Positions 44,035-52,429 of a stretch of DNA of 64,000 nucleotides are shown in pieces. The notes beneath the pieces are model-generated. The model did no database searches. It worked only from the letters and a program-made list of their open reading frames with translations, and had not been told where the DNA came from. Position numbers and translations under genes: made by a program. The number at the start of each line of letters is the position of its first letter. Positions within the stretch are counted from its first letter, which is position 1. The stretch comes from Pseudomonas sp. JUb42 (GTDB taxonomy: Bacteria > Pseudomonadota > Gammaproteobacteria > Pseudomonadales > Pseudomonadaceae): assembly GCF_024807945.1 (NCBI RefSeq), contig NZ_JANUFD010000005.1:62001-126000 (forward strand), in the 5' to 3' direction.

Positions 44035-45033
44035 ATGAAACGTTGGAATATCGCGATAACCGGCTTTGGCGCCATTGGCAAAGCCGTGGCGCAGATCGTT
44101 GCACAGCGCCAGTCGCACTATCAGACGCGCTACGGCGCTGATGTGCGGGTGGTCGCGGTATGCGGCTCCCGCGCCGGGCTGATCGACCCAAAGGGCCTGG
44201 CCCTCGATGACGAGGCGCCGGTGACCTTGCAGCCAGGCGTGACCGGTGACGGTTTTCTGCAGAACGCAGGCGCCGATGTGCTGATCGAAGCCGGGCCCAC
44301 CGACTACGAAACCGGCGGCGCCGGTTACCGTTACATCCGCGAGGCGCTGGGCCGGGGCATGCACGCCATCAGCATCTCCAAGGGCGCCCTGGTCTTCGAT
44401 TACCCCGGCCTTGCACAGCTGGCGCGCAATAACGGCGTGCAGTTGAAGATCAGCGGTGCCACTTCAGCCGCATTACCGACCATCGACCTGCTGCAATACA
44501 ACCTGGCCGGATGCCGGATTCTCGAGGTCGAAGGCATCGTCACCGCCACCAGCAACTTCGTTCTCAGCTCGATGATGGACGGCCAAAGCTTCGACGATGC
44601 CGTGGCCGACGCCCAACGCCTGGGCATGGCCGAGCCCAACCCGCGCTTCGATGTCGAGGGCTGGGACACTGCCTGCAAGATCAATATTCTGGCCAACGCC
44701 GGTTTCGGGGCGAACCTCAAGCTGCACGATATTCCGCGCGCGGGCATCGAGCAGATTTCAGCGGCCGATATCGCCCGCTGGAAGTCCGAGGGCGTGGTAC
44801 CCAAGCTGGTGGGGCGTATCGACAACCTTGGCGATAGCCTGCGGGCCTCGGTGGAATTGCGCACCTACGCTCTGGACCATCCGTTTGCCCAGGTCAGCGC
44901 CAAAATGAAGGCCATTCGGGTCCGCACCGACATCATGGGCGAAATCATGGCCATTGGCGTCACCAGCCCCCTTGCCACCGCTGCGGCGGCCCTGAAGGAT
45001 TTCGAACACCTGTTGATGGCGAGCAGCCGCTAA
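44035..45033 (+). CDS. Homoserine-dehydrogenase-like oxidoreductase
   Basis: 332 aa. N-terminal Rossmann ITGFGAIGKAVAQIVAQRQ, VVAVCGSRAGLIDPKG, and catalytic middle LIEAGPTDYETGGAGYRYIREALGRGMHAISISKGAL. The GISKGA-like Lys motif and length (about 330, no ACT domain) match stand-alone homoserine dehydrogenase relatives. It is probably not the biosynthetic hom gene. A role on a different amino-aldehyde or oxo-acid is likely from its context. Twelve bases after the VOC gene. Confidence 0.9.
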   Translation: MKRWNIAITGFGAIGKAVAQIVAQRQSHYQTRYGADVRVVAVCGSRAGLIDPKGLALDDEAPVTLQPGVTGDGFLQNAGADVLIEAGPTDYETGGAGYRYIREALGRGMHAISISKGALVFDYPGLAQLARNNGVQLKISGATSAALPTIDLLQYNLAGCRILEVEGIVTATSNFVLSSMMDGQSFDDAVADAQRLGMAEPNPRFDVEGWDTACKINILANAGFGANLKLHDIPRAGIEQISAADIARWKSEGVVPKLVGRIDNLGDSLRASVELRTYALDHPFAQVSAKMKAIRVRTDIMGEIMAIGVTSPLATAAAALKDFEHLLMASSR

Positions 45034-45052
45034 CGCACTTTTTGGAGTCACC

Positions 45053-45739
45053 ATGCGCGTCCACGTCCTGCAACACGTACCTTTTGAAGGCTTGGGCAAT
45101 ATCCAGCCCTGGCTCGATGAACGAAATGCCCGGATCAGCTACAGCCGCTTTCATGAGTCCGCCGAGCTGCCTGAGCTGGCGTCCATTGACCTGTTGATCG
45201 CCCTGGGCGGGCCAATGAGCGTCAACGATGAAGCCGAATTGCCCTGGCTGGTCGCAGAAAAGCGTTTTATCGCACGGGCCATTGAGCAAGCCATACCGGT
45301 ACTGGGCATTTGCCTCGGGGCGCAGTTGATCGCCTCGGCACACGGGGCGCAGGTCTATCCGGGGCCGGAGAAAGAAATTGGCTGGTTCCCGATCACTGCG
45401 CCCGCCCCGGCGCCGAACCGCTTCAATTTCCCGGCCAGCGTCGAGGTCCTGCATTGGCACGGCGAAACCTTTGACCTGCCTGAAGGCGCAGTACGCCTGG
45501 CCAGCAGCGCGGTGTGCCCGAACCAGGCGTTCCAGCTCGGCCCTCGGGCCATCGGCCTGCAATTCCATATGGAAATGACCCGCGCCAGTGTCGAGGCGAT
45601 TCTGGAGCACTGTGCCGATGAACTGGTGGCCGGCCCTTACGTGCAGACCGAAGAAACCCTGCGCGCCACCGCCGACGAGCGCTATACCACGGTCGAACCC
45701 CTGATGCGCGACGTACTGACGTACCTGACCCGGCCTTGA
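45053..45739 (+). CDS. Class I glutamine amidotransferase
   Basis: 228 aa. GATase type 1 triad: nucleophile Cys in LGICLGAQLIASAHGA, with His and Glu in LQFHME. The oxyanion loop is ALGGPMSVND. Such stand-alone proteins include GMP-synthase-like GATases and gamma-glutamyl hydrolases of the PuuD type. In this operon it may remove a gamma-glutamyl or amide group. GGAG ribosome site. Confidence 0.92.
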   Translation: MRVHVLQHVPFEGLGNIQPWLDERNARISYSRFHESAELPELASIDLLIALGGPMSVNDEAELPWLVAEKRFIARAIEQAIPVLGICLGAQLIASAHGAQVYPGPEKEIGWFPITAPAPAPNRFNFPASVEVLHWHGETFDLPEGAVRLASSAVCPNQAFQLGPRAIGLQFHMEMTRASVEAILEHCADELVAGPYVQTEETLRATADERYTTVEPLMRDVLTYLTRP

Positions 45740-45800
45740 GCTGAACCAAACCGGCGTCGCGGCGGCCCAAGCTGTTTGCCCTTGCACAGGAGACACCGCT

Positions 45801-46190
45801 ATGGACAAGCAAGCACTGCGCGACGCCTATCAGGGTTATATCGATTGCCTTAACCGTCAGGACTGGCCGGCCCTCGGCCAGTTCGTCGGTGAGCAGGTGC
45901 ATTACAACGGCAAACTGATCGGCCTCGACGGTTACCGGCACATGCTCGAAGGCGATTTCCAAGCCATTCCCGATCTGCGCTTCGTCATCACCCAACTGAT
46001 TGCCGACCCACCCCATATCGCGGCGCGGCTGAGTTTTGACTGCACGCCGGTGGGCGGGCTGTTTGGTTTGCCGGTGGATGGGCGGCGGGTACAGTTTGGC
46101 GAGAATGTGTTCTATGAGTTCAGCGAGGGCAGGATTTGTGCGGTGTGGTCGGTGATTGACAAGGCGGCGATTGAGCAACAACTGGCTTGA
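45801..46190 (+). CDS. SnoaL-like / ester cyclase family protein
   Basis: 129 aa, NTF2-like cone fold: LRDAYQGYIDCLNRQDWPALGQFVGEQVHYNGK...GLDGYRHMLEGDFQAIPDLRFVI...GLPVDGRRVQFGENVFYEFSEGRICAVWSVIDKAAIE. AGGAGA before the ATG. Members include polyketide cyclases and isomerases. Last gene in the six-gene row; a strong stem-loop follows at 46239-46286. Confidence 0.85.
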   Translation: MDKQALRDAYQGYIDCLNRQDWPALGQFVGEQVHYNGKLIGLDGYRHMLEGDFQAIPDLRFVITQLIADPPHIAARLSFDCTPVGGLFGLPVDGRRVQFGENVFYEFSEGRICAVWSVIDKAAIEQQLA

Positions 46191-46238
46191 ATAAAATGAC
46201 ACAAACCTTTGAATTTAAATGACTTATGCAGGATCTTC

Positions 46239-46286
46239 CGAAGGCTGCGATTGGGTTTATCTGACACACCGATTTCGCAGCCTTCG
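46239..46286. terminator. Strong stem-loop between convergent genes
   Basis: Perfect 12-bp arms CGAAGGCTGCGA (46239-46250) and TCGCAGCCTTCG (46275-46286) with a 24-base loop. No T run follows on either side, so it may act on message stability or as a weak bidirectional terminator between the operon end (46190) and the reductase end (46351). Confidence 0.6.
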
Positions 46287-46350
46287 CAGCTCCTATAGGA
46301 TCATTACAAAATATAAAAAACGTTTAAATACAATTTGTTATATAAATACT

Positions 46351-47094
46351 TTAATTCAAACTCTCATCCTTGTGATCTGCCTCCCCACGCTTCCAGTAGC
46401 CACTGGCATGCACGCTGCCTTTATCAATCTCGCGCTCGCGCAGCAGCCTGCGAATAGCGATCACCTGGGCCGATTCCGCCGCCACCCAGATAGCCGTCGC
46501 CGGATCGGGCCTATGGACCGCTTCGGCAGCCGCTTGCAGCAGCAACGAAAGCCCGCTGTCCGCGCCCTGACGATGCAGCCAGCGCAGCGATATCTGAGCA
46601 GAACTTTTCATTACCTGTTCAGCAGTTACATCACAAACCTCAACAAATACCTGCGCAGTTATGTCATCAGGTAACGCCTCAAGAATGGCGCCGATGGCGG
46701 GCAACGCCGTTTCATCGCCGAACAGCAGGTAATGACGCACAGTCGGGTCGATGATGAAGCCGCTGCGCGGATGCGCCTCGCTGATTTCCAGACGATCTCC
46801 CTCCTGTGCCCGCGCGGCCCAGGCCGACAGTGGGCCGTTATCGCCATGCAGGACAAAATCAATGGCCAGTGCGCCGGTTCGCGGATCGAAGTGGCGCACG
46901 GTGTAGGCCCGGCCGCCGCTTAGGCTGCCGTCCGTAGCCGGGATAAAGACCTTGAGCCATTGCGCCGGAAGATTCGCGCGCAGGCTGGTCAGGCCACTGC
47001 CGTCCACGGTGATGCGTTGCATATGTGGAGTGACGGACAGCACGCTGCGTACGGTTACGTCATGCAATGGATAAGGCGGTCTTGGGGATGTCAT
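46351..47094 (-). CDS. Siderophore-interacting protein (ferric-siderophore reductase)
   Basis: 247 aa. SIP family: VTPHMQRITVDG, FIPATDGS, FAD motif RAYTVRHFDPRTGALAIDFVLHGD(N)GPLSAWA, then the NAD-like domain DETALPAIGAILEALP and IWVAAESAQVIAIRRLLRE. It reduces and frees iron from ferric siderophores in the cytosol, using FAD and NAD(P)H. It lies 109 bases downstream of an AraC regulator on the same strand, possibly its regulator. No other siderophore genes nearby. Confidence 0.93.
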   Translation of the reverse strand: MTSPRPPYPLHDVTVRSVLSVTPHMQRITVDGSGLTSLRANLPAQWLKVFIPATDGSLSGGRAYTVRHFDPRTGALAIDFVLHGDNGPLSAWAARAQEGDRLEISEAHPRSGFIIDPTVRHYLLFGDETALPAIGAILEALPDDITAQVFVEVCDVTAEQVMKSSAQISLRWLHRQGADSGLSLLLQAAAEAVHRPDPATAIWVAAESAQVIAIRRLLREREIDKGSVHASGYWKRGEADHKDESLN

Positions 47095-47203
47095 GCGGGG
47101 ATCTCTACAAAGAATAAATACGAATTACTTGTATTTGCAGAGGCAACCTTAACGACAGGCTTTGATGACCGGATAGCGAGGCCCGGCCATAAGATTATTC
47201 ATT

Positions 47204-48049
47204 TCAGACAATATACTCGGACAGGGTAATGGTCGGCACGTTTAGCTTGGGCTCCGAATGACCCGAGCGTTCCGCCAGGTAACGGGCCGGTGGCTTACCC
47301 ACCGCCTTGCGGAACATGGTGACAAAACCGCTGGCGTTCTCATAACCCAGCTCCAGGGCCACGGTCTGCACGCTGTCGCCCCTGGTCAGGCGTTGCAGGG
47401 AGAGGATCACATGCAACTGGCGGCGCCAGCGGCCAAAGCTCAGGCCGATTTCCTGCAACAACAGGCGGCTCATATTGCGCTCGCTCATGCCGATACGACT
47501 GGCCCAGTCGGCCATGCTGGTCTTGTCACTGGGTTCAGCCAGCAGTTGCTCGGCCAGGCGCCGCAGGCGCGGGTCCCGAGGCATGGGCAGATGCAAGTCT
47601 TCCACGGGGGCCACTACCAGTTCATCGAGCAGCGTCGCGATCAACCGCTCTTCCCGGCCGCCCGACGGGTAGAGCTCAGGAAATTCCGCCGCCTTGAGCA
47701 ACAGCTCCCGCAGCAGCGGCGATACGGCCAGGGTGCAGCAGCTTTGCGGCAGGTCCGCAGCGGCGCCGGGCTCGACGAACAGGCAATAACACTCGGTCCG
47801 CCCGGCCCCCCGGGATGAATGTGCCAAGCCGCCGGGAATCCAGACTGCACACTGCGGCGGCACAATCCAGACGCCTTCTTCGGTCTCGCAATTGAGCACG
47901 CCACGCACCGAATAGAGCAGTTGCGCCTTGCGGTGCTGATGCCGAGCGTATTCCCAGTCCCGGGACACCATGGACGCGCTGAGGGCTGAAACGGCACGGG
48001 GAATGCTGTCGACATCGCGGGAGTCGGACAGCTCGAGGGAAGTTGGCAC
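47204..48049 (-). CDS. AraC-family regulator with cupin domain
   Basis: About 281 aa. The frame reaches 48184, but that overlaps the start of the divergent gene; the likely start is GTG at 48049 (TTG at 48055 is also possible). Order: N-terminal cupin ligand-binding part (HQHRKAQLLYSVRGVLNCETEEGVWIVPPQCAVWIPGG) and a C-terminal AraC HTH pair (about 180-275; MADWASRIGMSERNMSRLLLQ and VALELGYENASGFVTMFRKAVGKPP). Divergent from the ABM gene at 48178 and upstream of the SIP gene. Confidence 0.88.
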   Translation of the reverse strand: MPTSLELSDSRDVDSIPRAVSALSASMVSRDWEYARHQHRKAQLLYSVRGVLNCETEEGVWIVPPQCAVWIPGGLAHSSRGAGRTECYCLFVEPGAAADLPQSCCTLAVSPLLRELLLKAAEFPELYPSGGREERLIATLLDELVVAPVEDLHLPMPRDPRLRRLAEQLLAEPSDKTSMADWASRIGMSERNMSRLLLQEIGLSFGRWRRQLHVILSLQRLTRGDSVQTVALELGYENASGFVTMFRKAVGKPPARYLAERSGHSEPKLNVPTITLSEYIV

Positions 48050-48177
48050 TGACAAGATCGTGCACTCGTTATTTGGCTGAATTGCGAAATAGTGTGGCCA
48101 GATTGTGCAATGACGTCTAGCCGGGGGGGCGACTATCCTGGCATTGCTAATCGAAATCACTCGCAGCAGGTTATGCC

Positions 48178-48528
48178 ATGCCAATCACTGCCATCAATAC
48201 CGTCGCCATCCACGGAACTCAGGGACAATCCGCCCCCCTGCTCGCTCGCCTGGAAAAGCTGCTGGTCGCGCTGCAACACAACTCCGGATGCGCCACCTAT
48301 GGCTTGACTCGAAGCCATGGGGATGACAACACCTGGATCATGACCGGCTACTGGTACTCAGCCGCGAGCCTGGCCGAGCATCTGGCCATGCCATGCCTGG
48401 GGGAGTTGTTCGAACTTACGGCGGAGCGGCTGGCGACCGGCCTGCGGTTTGCGACTTACCAGGTTGCGGATACCGCACACCTGTCAGGTGAGAGTAAATC
48501 CGGTGGGAGCGAATTCATTCGCGAATAG
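48178..48528 (+). CDS. ABM-type small monooxygenase, C-terminus written by a REP element
   Basis: 116 aa. ABM fold: INTVAIHGTQGQSAPLLARLEKLLVALQHNSGCATYGLTRSHGDDNTWIMTGYWYSAASLAEHL. The last nine residues (SGGSEFIRE) and the stop are encoded by the left arm of the palindromic element at 48502-48584, so the original end of the protein has been replaced or extended. Divergent from the AraC gene. Function unknown. Confidence 0.78.
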   Translation: MPITAINTVAIHGTQGQSAPLLARLEKLLVALQHNSGCATYGLTRSHGDDNTWIMTGYWYSAASLAEHLAMPCLGELFELTAERLATGLRFATYQVADTAHLSGESKSGGSEFIRE

Positions 48529-48584
48529 GCCAATGAAGATCTATTGGATGTACTGCCTTCTTCGCGAATGAATTCGCTCCCACC
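48502..48584. repeat. REP-type palindromic element overlapping a gene end
   Basis: 5' arm GGTGGGAGCGAATTCATTCG, 3' arm CGAATGAATTCGCTCCCACC, near-perfect. It supplies the last codons of the ABM gene. Confidence 0.88.
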
Positions 48585-48610
48585 TAGGTGTTAGGTTGCC
48601 CCCAGCACCA

Positions 48611-49366
48611 TCAAATCCCCTGCCCACCCGACACTTCGATCCGCTGGGCATTGACCCAACGGTTATCCGCCGACAGCAGGCTGGCAATCATCGGCCCGAT
48701 ATCGTCCGGCACACCGGCGCGGCCGAGGGCGGTCATGTCGGCGAAGATTTTGTTGACGTCAGGGTTGTCGCGTACGGCGCCGCCACCAAAATCGGTTTCG
48801 ATGGCGCCCGGTGCCACGGTATTGACCGTAATCGCGCGACTGCCCAGCTCCTTGGCCATGTAGATCGAGAGGATTTCCACCGCGCCCTTGACCGCCGCAT
48901 AGGCGCCATAGCCCGGAAAGGACACGCGGGTCAGGCCGGAGGACAGGTTGATGATGCGCCCGCCGTCGGCAATCAACGGCAGCAGCGCCTGGGTCAGAAA
49001 CAGCACGCCCTTGAAGTGCACGTCGACCAGGCGATCGAACTGCGCTTCAGTGGTATCGACTATCAAGGCGTAGTCACCGTGACCGGCGTTATTGATCAAA
49101 TGATCGAAAGTGTCGCGCTGCCAGGTGTCGCGCAATGCCTTGCCCAGGCGCTCGGCGAACTGGCCAAAATCGCTGACCTTGCCTGTATCAAGCTGCAAGG
49201 CCATAGCATTACGACCAAGGGCCTTGATCTCGGCGACTACCGCTTCGGCTTCGTCGCTGCGGCTCTGCCAGGTAACGATTACGTCGCCGCCATGGCGGGC
49301 GATGCTCAATGCGGTGTTGCGGCCAAGGCCACGGCTGGCGCCGGTTACGAGGGAAATAGTGCTCAT
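48611..49366 (-). CDS. Short-chain dehydrogenase/reductase
   Basis: 251 aa from ATG at 49366 (AGGAG upstream; frame opens at 49390). Cofactor loop LVTGASRGLGRNTALSIARHG, NAG motif LINNAGHGDY, catalytic Ser in IINLSSGLTR, Tyr/Lys in YGAYAAVKGAVE. The Tyr is present as YAAVK rather than YSASK, still YxxxK. Divergent from the AraC gene at 49500, its probable regulator. Confidence 0.93.
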   Translation of the reverse strand: MSTISLVTGASRGLGRNTALSIARHGGDVIVTWQSRSDEAEAVVAEIKALGRNAMALQLDTGKVSDFGQFAERLGKALRDTWQRDTFDHLINNAGHGDYALIVDTTEAQFDRLVDVHFKGVLFLTQALLPLIADGGRIINLSSGLTRVSFPGYGAYAAVKGAVEILSIYMAKELGSRAITVNTVAPGAIETDFGGGAVRDNPDVNKIFADMTALGRAGVPDDIGPMIASLLSADNRWVNAQRIEVSGGQGI

Positions 49367-49447
49367 GGGGAATCTCCTGTTTGGGTGCAATCCACGTTAC
49401 CCGAGCGCCACTTCTGAGCCTTTGCCGAAACCGCGACGTTGTTTGCC

Positions 49448-49494
49448 TAATCCTCCAAACCCCGTAGGCGGGTCCGCCGGGGTCCATTAGGATT
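49448..49494 (+). promoter_or_regulatory. Leader fold covering the AraC ribosome site
   Basis: A strong stem (ACCCC-GTA-GGCGG...CCGCC-GGGGT, 49459-49483) is flanked by TAATCCT (49448-49454) and AGGATT (49489-49494), which can pair and include the AGGA ribosome site of the gene at 49500. It could keep translation low or be an AraC operator; both are inferences. Confidence 0.4.
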
Positions 49495-49499
49495 GATCC

Positions 49500-50381
49500 A
49501 TGACTGACTCCCTGCTCAACAGCGTACGCCGCTACGTCGACGCCTTCGCCGACTCCACCGGCCTGGCCCGCACGCCTATCCCCGGCCTGACCACCATTTG
49601 CTCGACGACGCCGAGCGGCCTGGTGCATGCCATTTCCCGGCCGCTGGTGTGCCTGGTCCTGCAGGGCGGCAAGCAGGTTGCCATGGGCGATCAGTCGTTT
49701 CATTTTGCTGCCGGGGATTCGCTGATCATTACCGCCGATGTGCCGACGGTCAGCCAGATCACCGAGGCCAGTGTCGAGCGGCCTTATCTGTCCCTGGTGC
49801 TGGACCTGGACCCTCATGTGATTGCCGACCTGACCGTGGAAATGAACGCGCTGCCCGATATCGGCGGCGTGGCCGTGCGCTCGGAGCCCACCGACAGCGA
49901 AGTGGCCGATGCGGCGCTGCGCCTGATGCGCCTGGTCGAACGGCCGAAGTCAGTGCCGCTGCTGCACGCACAATTGGTGCGCGAGCTGCACTACTGGCTG
50001 TTGGAAGGCCGCCATGGCGCGGCGATTCGCCAGTTGGGCTGGCGCGAAGGCCAGGTGCAGCGAGTGGCCAAGGCCATTGCCGTGCTGCGGGCCGAGTTCA
50101 ACCAGCCATTGCCGGTCAATCGCCTGGCGTCGCTGGCGGGCATGAGCCTGTCTTCGTTCCATCAGCACTTTCGCGCCGTGACCTCGCTGTCACCGCTGCA
50201 ATTTCAAAAACAGCTGCGCCTGATCGAAGCGCGGCGCCTGTTGCTGTCGCAAAGCACCTCGGCCAGCGCGGCGGCTTTCGCCGTAGGTTACGAGAGCGTG
50301 TCCCAGTTCAACCGGGAATACAGCCGCATGTTCGGTCTGCCGCCGGTCAAGGATGCCCTTGCCGTACGGCAGAACGCTTAG
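49500..50381 (+). CDS. AraC-family regulator
   Basis: 293 aa. N-terminal AraC_N domain of the PF06719 type (TPIPGLTTICSTTPSGLVHAISRPLVCLVLQGGKQVAMGDQSFHFAAGDSLIITADVP) and a C-terminal HTH pair (about 200-285; VNRLASLAGMSLSSFHQHFRAVTSLSPLQFQKQLRLIEARRLL). Divergent from the SDR gene. The ligand is unknown; the family often controls neighbouring oxidoreductases. Confidence 0.92.
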   Translation: MTDSLLNSVRRYVDAFADSTGLARTPIPGLTTICSTTPSGLVHAISRPLVCLVLQGGKQVAMGDQSFHFAAGDSLIITADVPTVSQITEASVERPYLSLVLDLDPHVIADLTVEMNALPDIGGVAVRSEPTDSEVADAALRLMRLVERPKSVPLLHAQLVRELHYWLLEGRHGAAIRQLGWREGQVQRVAKAIAVLRAEFNQPLPVNRLASLAGMSLSSFHQHFRAVTSLSPLQFQKQLRLIEARRLLLSQSTSASAAAFAVGYESVSQFNREYSRMFGLPPVKDALAVRQNA

Positions 50382-50389
50382 GGCAAAAT

Positions 50390-50755
50390 TTACAGCGGGC
50401 AGGACGCCATTACCTGACCCTCGCTGTCCTCGGTCAACACCTGCGCCGTCCAGCCTTTGGCAAATACCAGGTCGTAACGCTCGACCAAAGACTCAATGAG
50501 CAGACAGCGTTCCCTGGCCTCATCCGGCGTGCCGTCAACCACGGCATAAACCATGCGTTCTTCAACTGAATACTCAGGCGGATGTGCCAGGTCGCCTTCA
50601 CTTTCCAGTATCTGCGTCAATAACACAGCATTCTGCTCCGACTTATCTGCGCCGGCCTCACCGTCACCGCCAGCCCCAACATCCGCGGCGCCCGCGTACT
50701 GCGCGCTCATCAGCGCCAGAAAACCAGTCATCACCACTGCACAGGTACGTTTCAC
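50390..50755 (-). CDS. Small secreted protein of unknown function
   Basis: 121 aa with a signal peptide (MKRTCAVVMTGFLALMSAQYAGA, cut before ADVGAG). The mature part is acidic (GGDGEAGADKSEQ, DGTPDEARERC) and has two Cys (ERC and SCPL), which may form one disulfide. No family recognised. Convergent with the AraC gene, whose stop is eight bases away. Confidence 0.7.
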   Translation of the reverse strand: MKRTCAVVMTGFLALMSAQYAGAADVGAGGDGEAGADKSEQNAVLLTQILESEGDLAHPPEYSVEERMVYAVVDGTPDEARERCLLIESLVERYDLVFAKGWTAQVLTEDSEGQVMASCPL

Positions 50756-50908
50756 AGCCCGACTCCTTATTGGGGGTGGCGGATACTAAATCATGATCAT
50801 GACTCCAATCATTCTTTTGATCGATATCCACTGTCGAAAAATTGAATTTCTCGAAAGGGTGGCCGGTCGACAACTATGTAGGCAATAAATCTGATGAGGT
50901 AAACAGTC

Positions 50909-51043
50909 ATGACTATCCACGCAGATACACTTGCACAACTGACCGAAGCACTCCAGGAACGTGGTCTTTATTTGATGGCAGACGTGCACTTCACCCGTGC
51001 GCCGTACCGTCATAACCATCGCTGGGTATGCGCAGTAGAGTAA
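50909..51043 (+). CDS. 44-residue small protein, unknown
   Basis: Short frame from ATG at 50909 with GAGG nine bases upstream; the product opens MTIHADTLAQLTEALQERG, then YLMADVHFTRAPYRHNHRW. Coding pattern and ribosome site are good, and the sequence is rich in His. Divergent from the secreted-protein gene at 50755. No family recognised. Confidence 0.5.
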   Translation: MTIHADTLAQLTEALQERGLYLMADVHFTRAPYRHNHRWVCAVE

Positions 51044-51053
51044 GGCCCCGGAC

Positions 51054-51686
51054 TTACCTGGCCAGGCCCTGGATAAACTCCAGGAAGCGCCGTGTCTTAG
51101 CCGGTGGATGAATCCGCGATGGATACAGCGCATATAACGTGAAGCGCTCATCTGGCCAGTCTGGAAACAGATCCACTACTTGCCGTTGCGTTAACAGCGC
51201 CTCAGAACCAAAGGCCATGATCTGGGCGATGCCGTAGCCGCTGACGCACAGCTCATGCATGGTGCGCACATCGTTAAGGGTTATCTGGCCTTTGACCGGC
51301 ACTTGCACCACGCGGTCGCCGCAGTGAAACTCCCAGTCGAAGGGCCGCCCGGTCTCCGGGTTACGAAACTGAATGCAGGCGTGTTGCAACAAGTCCTGAG
51401 GCGTTTGTGGCAGAGCGTGTTTCTGGAGATAAGCCGGTGACGCCACTGTCAGAATCCGTGTGTCGAATAACGGCCGGGCAATCAGGCTGGAGTTGCGCGG
51501 TTCACCGAAACGCACGGCCAGGTCAAAGCCATCGGCAACCATATCGCCAAGGCGATCGCGGCTGATCAGCTCAAGCTCAAGTTCCGGGTGTTCGGTCATG
51601 AAAGCACCCAACTGCGGCCCCAGCAACAGGCTGGAAAACAGCGGGTCGACATTAACCCGTAAGCGCCCGCGTACCGCCATCGCTCC
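51054..51686 (-). pseudogene. LysR-family regulator lacking its DNA-binding domain (truncated at 5' end)
   Basis: The protein keeps the whole effector-binding domain (MAVRGRLRVNVDPLFSSLLL... through MAFGSEALLTQRQVVDLFPDWPDERFTLYALYPSR). Before GAM/VRGRLRV, where the HTH should be, the frame runs into the opposite strand of the next gene. About 85 residues are missing. The missing 5' end and that of the neighbouring NmrA gene point to one deletion at about 51686. Confidence 0.85.
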
Positions 51687-52349
51687 TTGAGAGTCTTCGT
51701 CCTGCTGCCACCGGTTTTCGATCCGTCGCCGGACATGGCCGAAGCCCGCGCCACTATCGAAGCCCTGTATCAAGCCCTGCACGCCAGCCGACCGCAACGG
51801 GTGGTGTGCCTGTCGACCATAGGCGCCCAGGCCAGCCAGCCCAACCTGCTAAGTGCCCTGGGCCTGATGGAACAGCGCCTGGCTGAACTGCCGATGCCGG
51901 TGACCTTCCTGCGCGCAGCCTGGTTCATGGAAAACTTTCTCTGGGATGTCGCCAACGCCCGGGATGCCGGGGTGCTCTATAGCTATCTGCAACCGCTGGA
52001 TCGCCCTGTGCCCATGATTGCCACGGCGGATATCGGCGCACTCGCCGCCGACTTGCTGCAAGAGACGGTGACGGCCAACCGCGTCGTCGAACTGGAAGGC
52101 CCCGAACATTGCAGCCCCAACCACGCCGCCTTCGCCTTCAGCCGCCTGCTTGGCCATACCGTTCAGGCCCAGGCCGTACCCCGGGCAACCTGGGAAGGCG
52201 CGTCCCTGGCCCAGGGCATGAAGAACCCGCTGCCACGGATGCAGATGCTCGATGGCTTCAATGAGGGCTGGATCTGCTTCGAAGGGCAGCCGCTGAAGGG
52301 CACGACGTCGTTGGAGACGGTGTTGCAGGAACTACTTACACGCGCTTGA
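51687..52349 (+). pseudogene. NmrA/NAD(P)-binding protein lacking its N-terminal Rossmann motif (truncated at 5' end)
   Basis: The frame opens only at a TTG (51687); no ATG comes before FDPSPDM. The product begins in mid-fold (RVFVLLPPVFDPSPDMAEARATIEAL), which in full-length NmrA proteins is preceded by a GxxGxxG loop and about 70 residues. The rest is well preserved (VVCLSTIGAQ, LPMPVTFLRAAWFMENFLW, ATADIGALAADLL). Head-to-head with the truncated LysR gene, which would once have been its divergent regulator. Confidence 0.85.
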
Positions 52350-52429
52350 AGCCATCCCGAGCACAGATTCACGCGACCGCTCCTACGGTATGGCGCGGTC
52401 CTACAGTATGTGGGTACGCAGGCATCTCC

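Noticed and set aside
47204..48184. AraC gene start at 48184
   Set aside because: It would overlap the start of the divergent gene at 48178 and add about 45 residues outside the cupin domain.
52350..52429. Short palindromic fragment with CTCCTACGGTATGG and GGTCCTACAG
   Set aside because: Arms are too short and mismatched to call it an element of the REP families.
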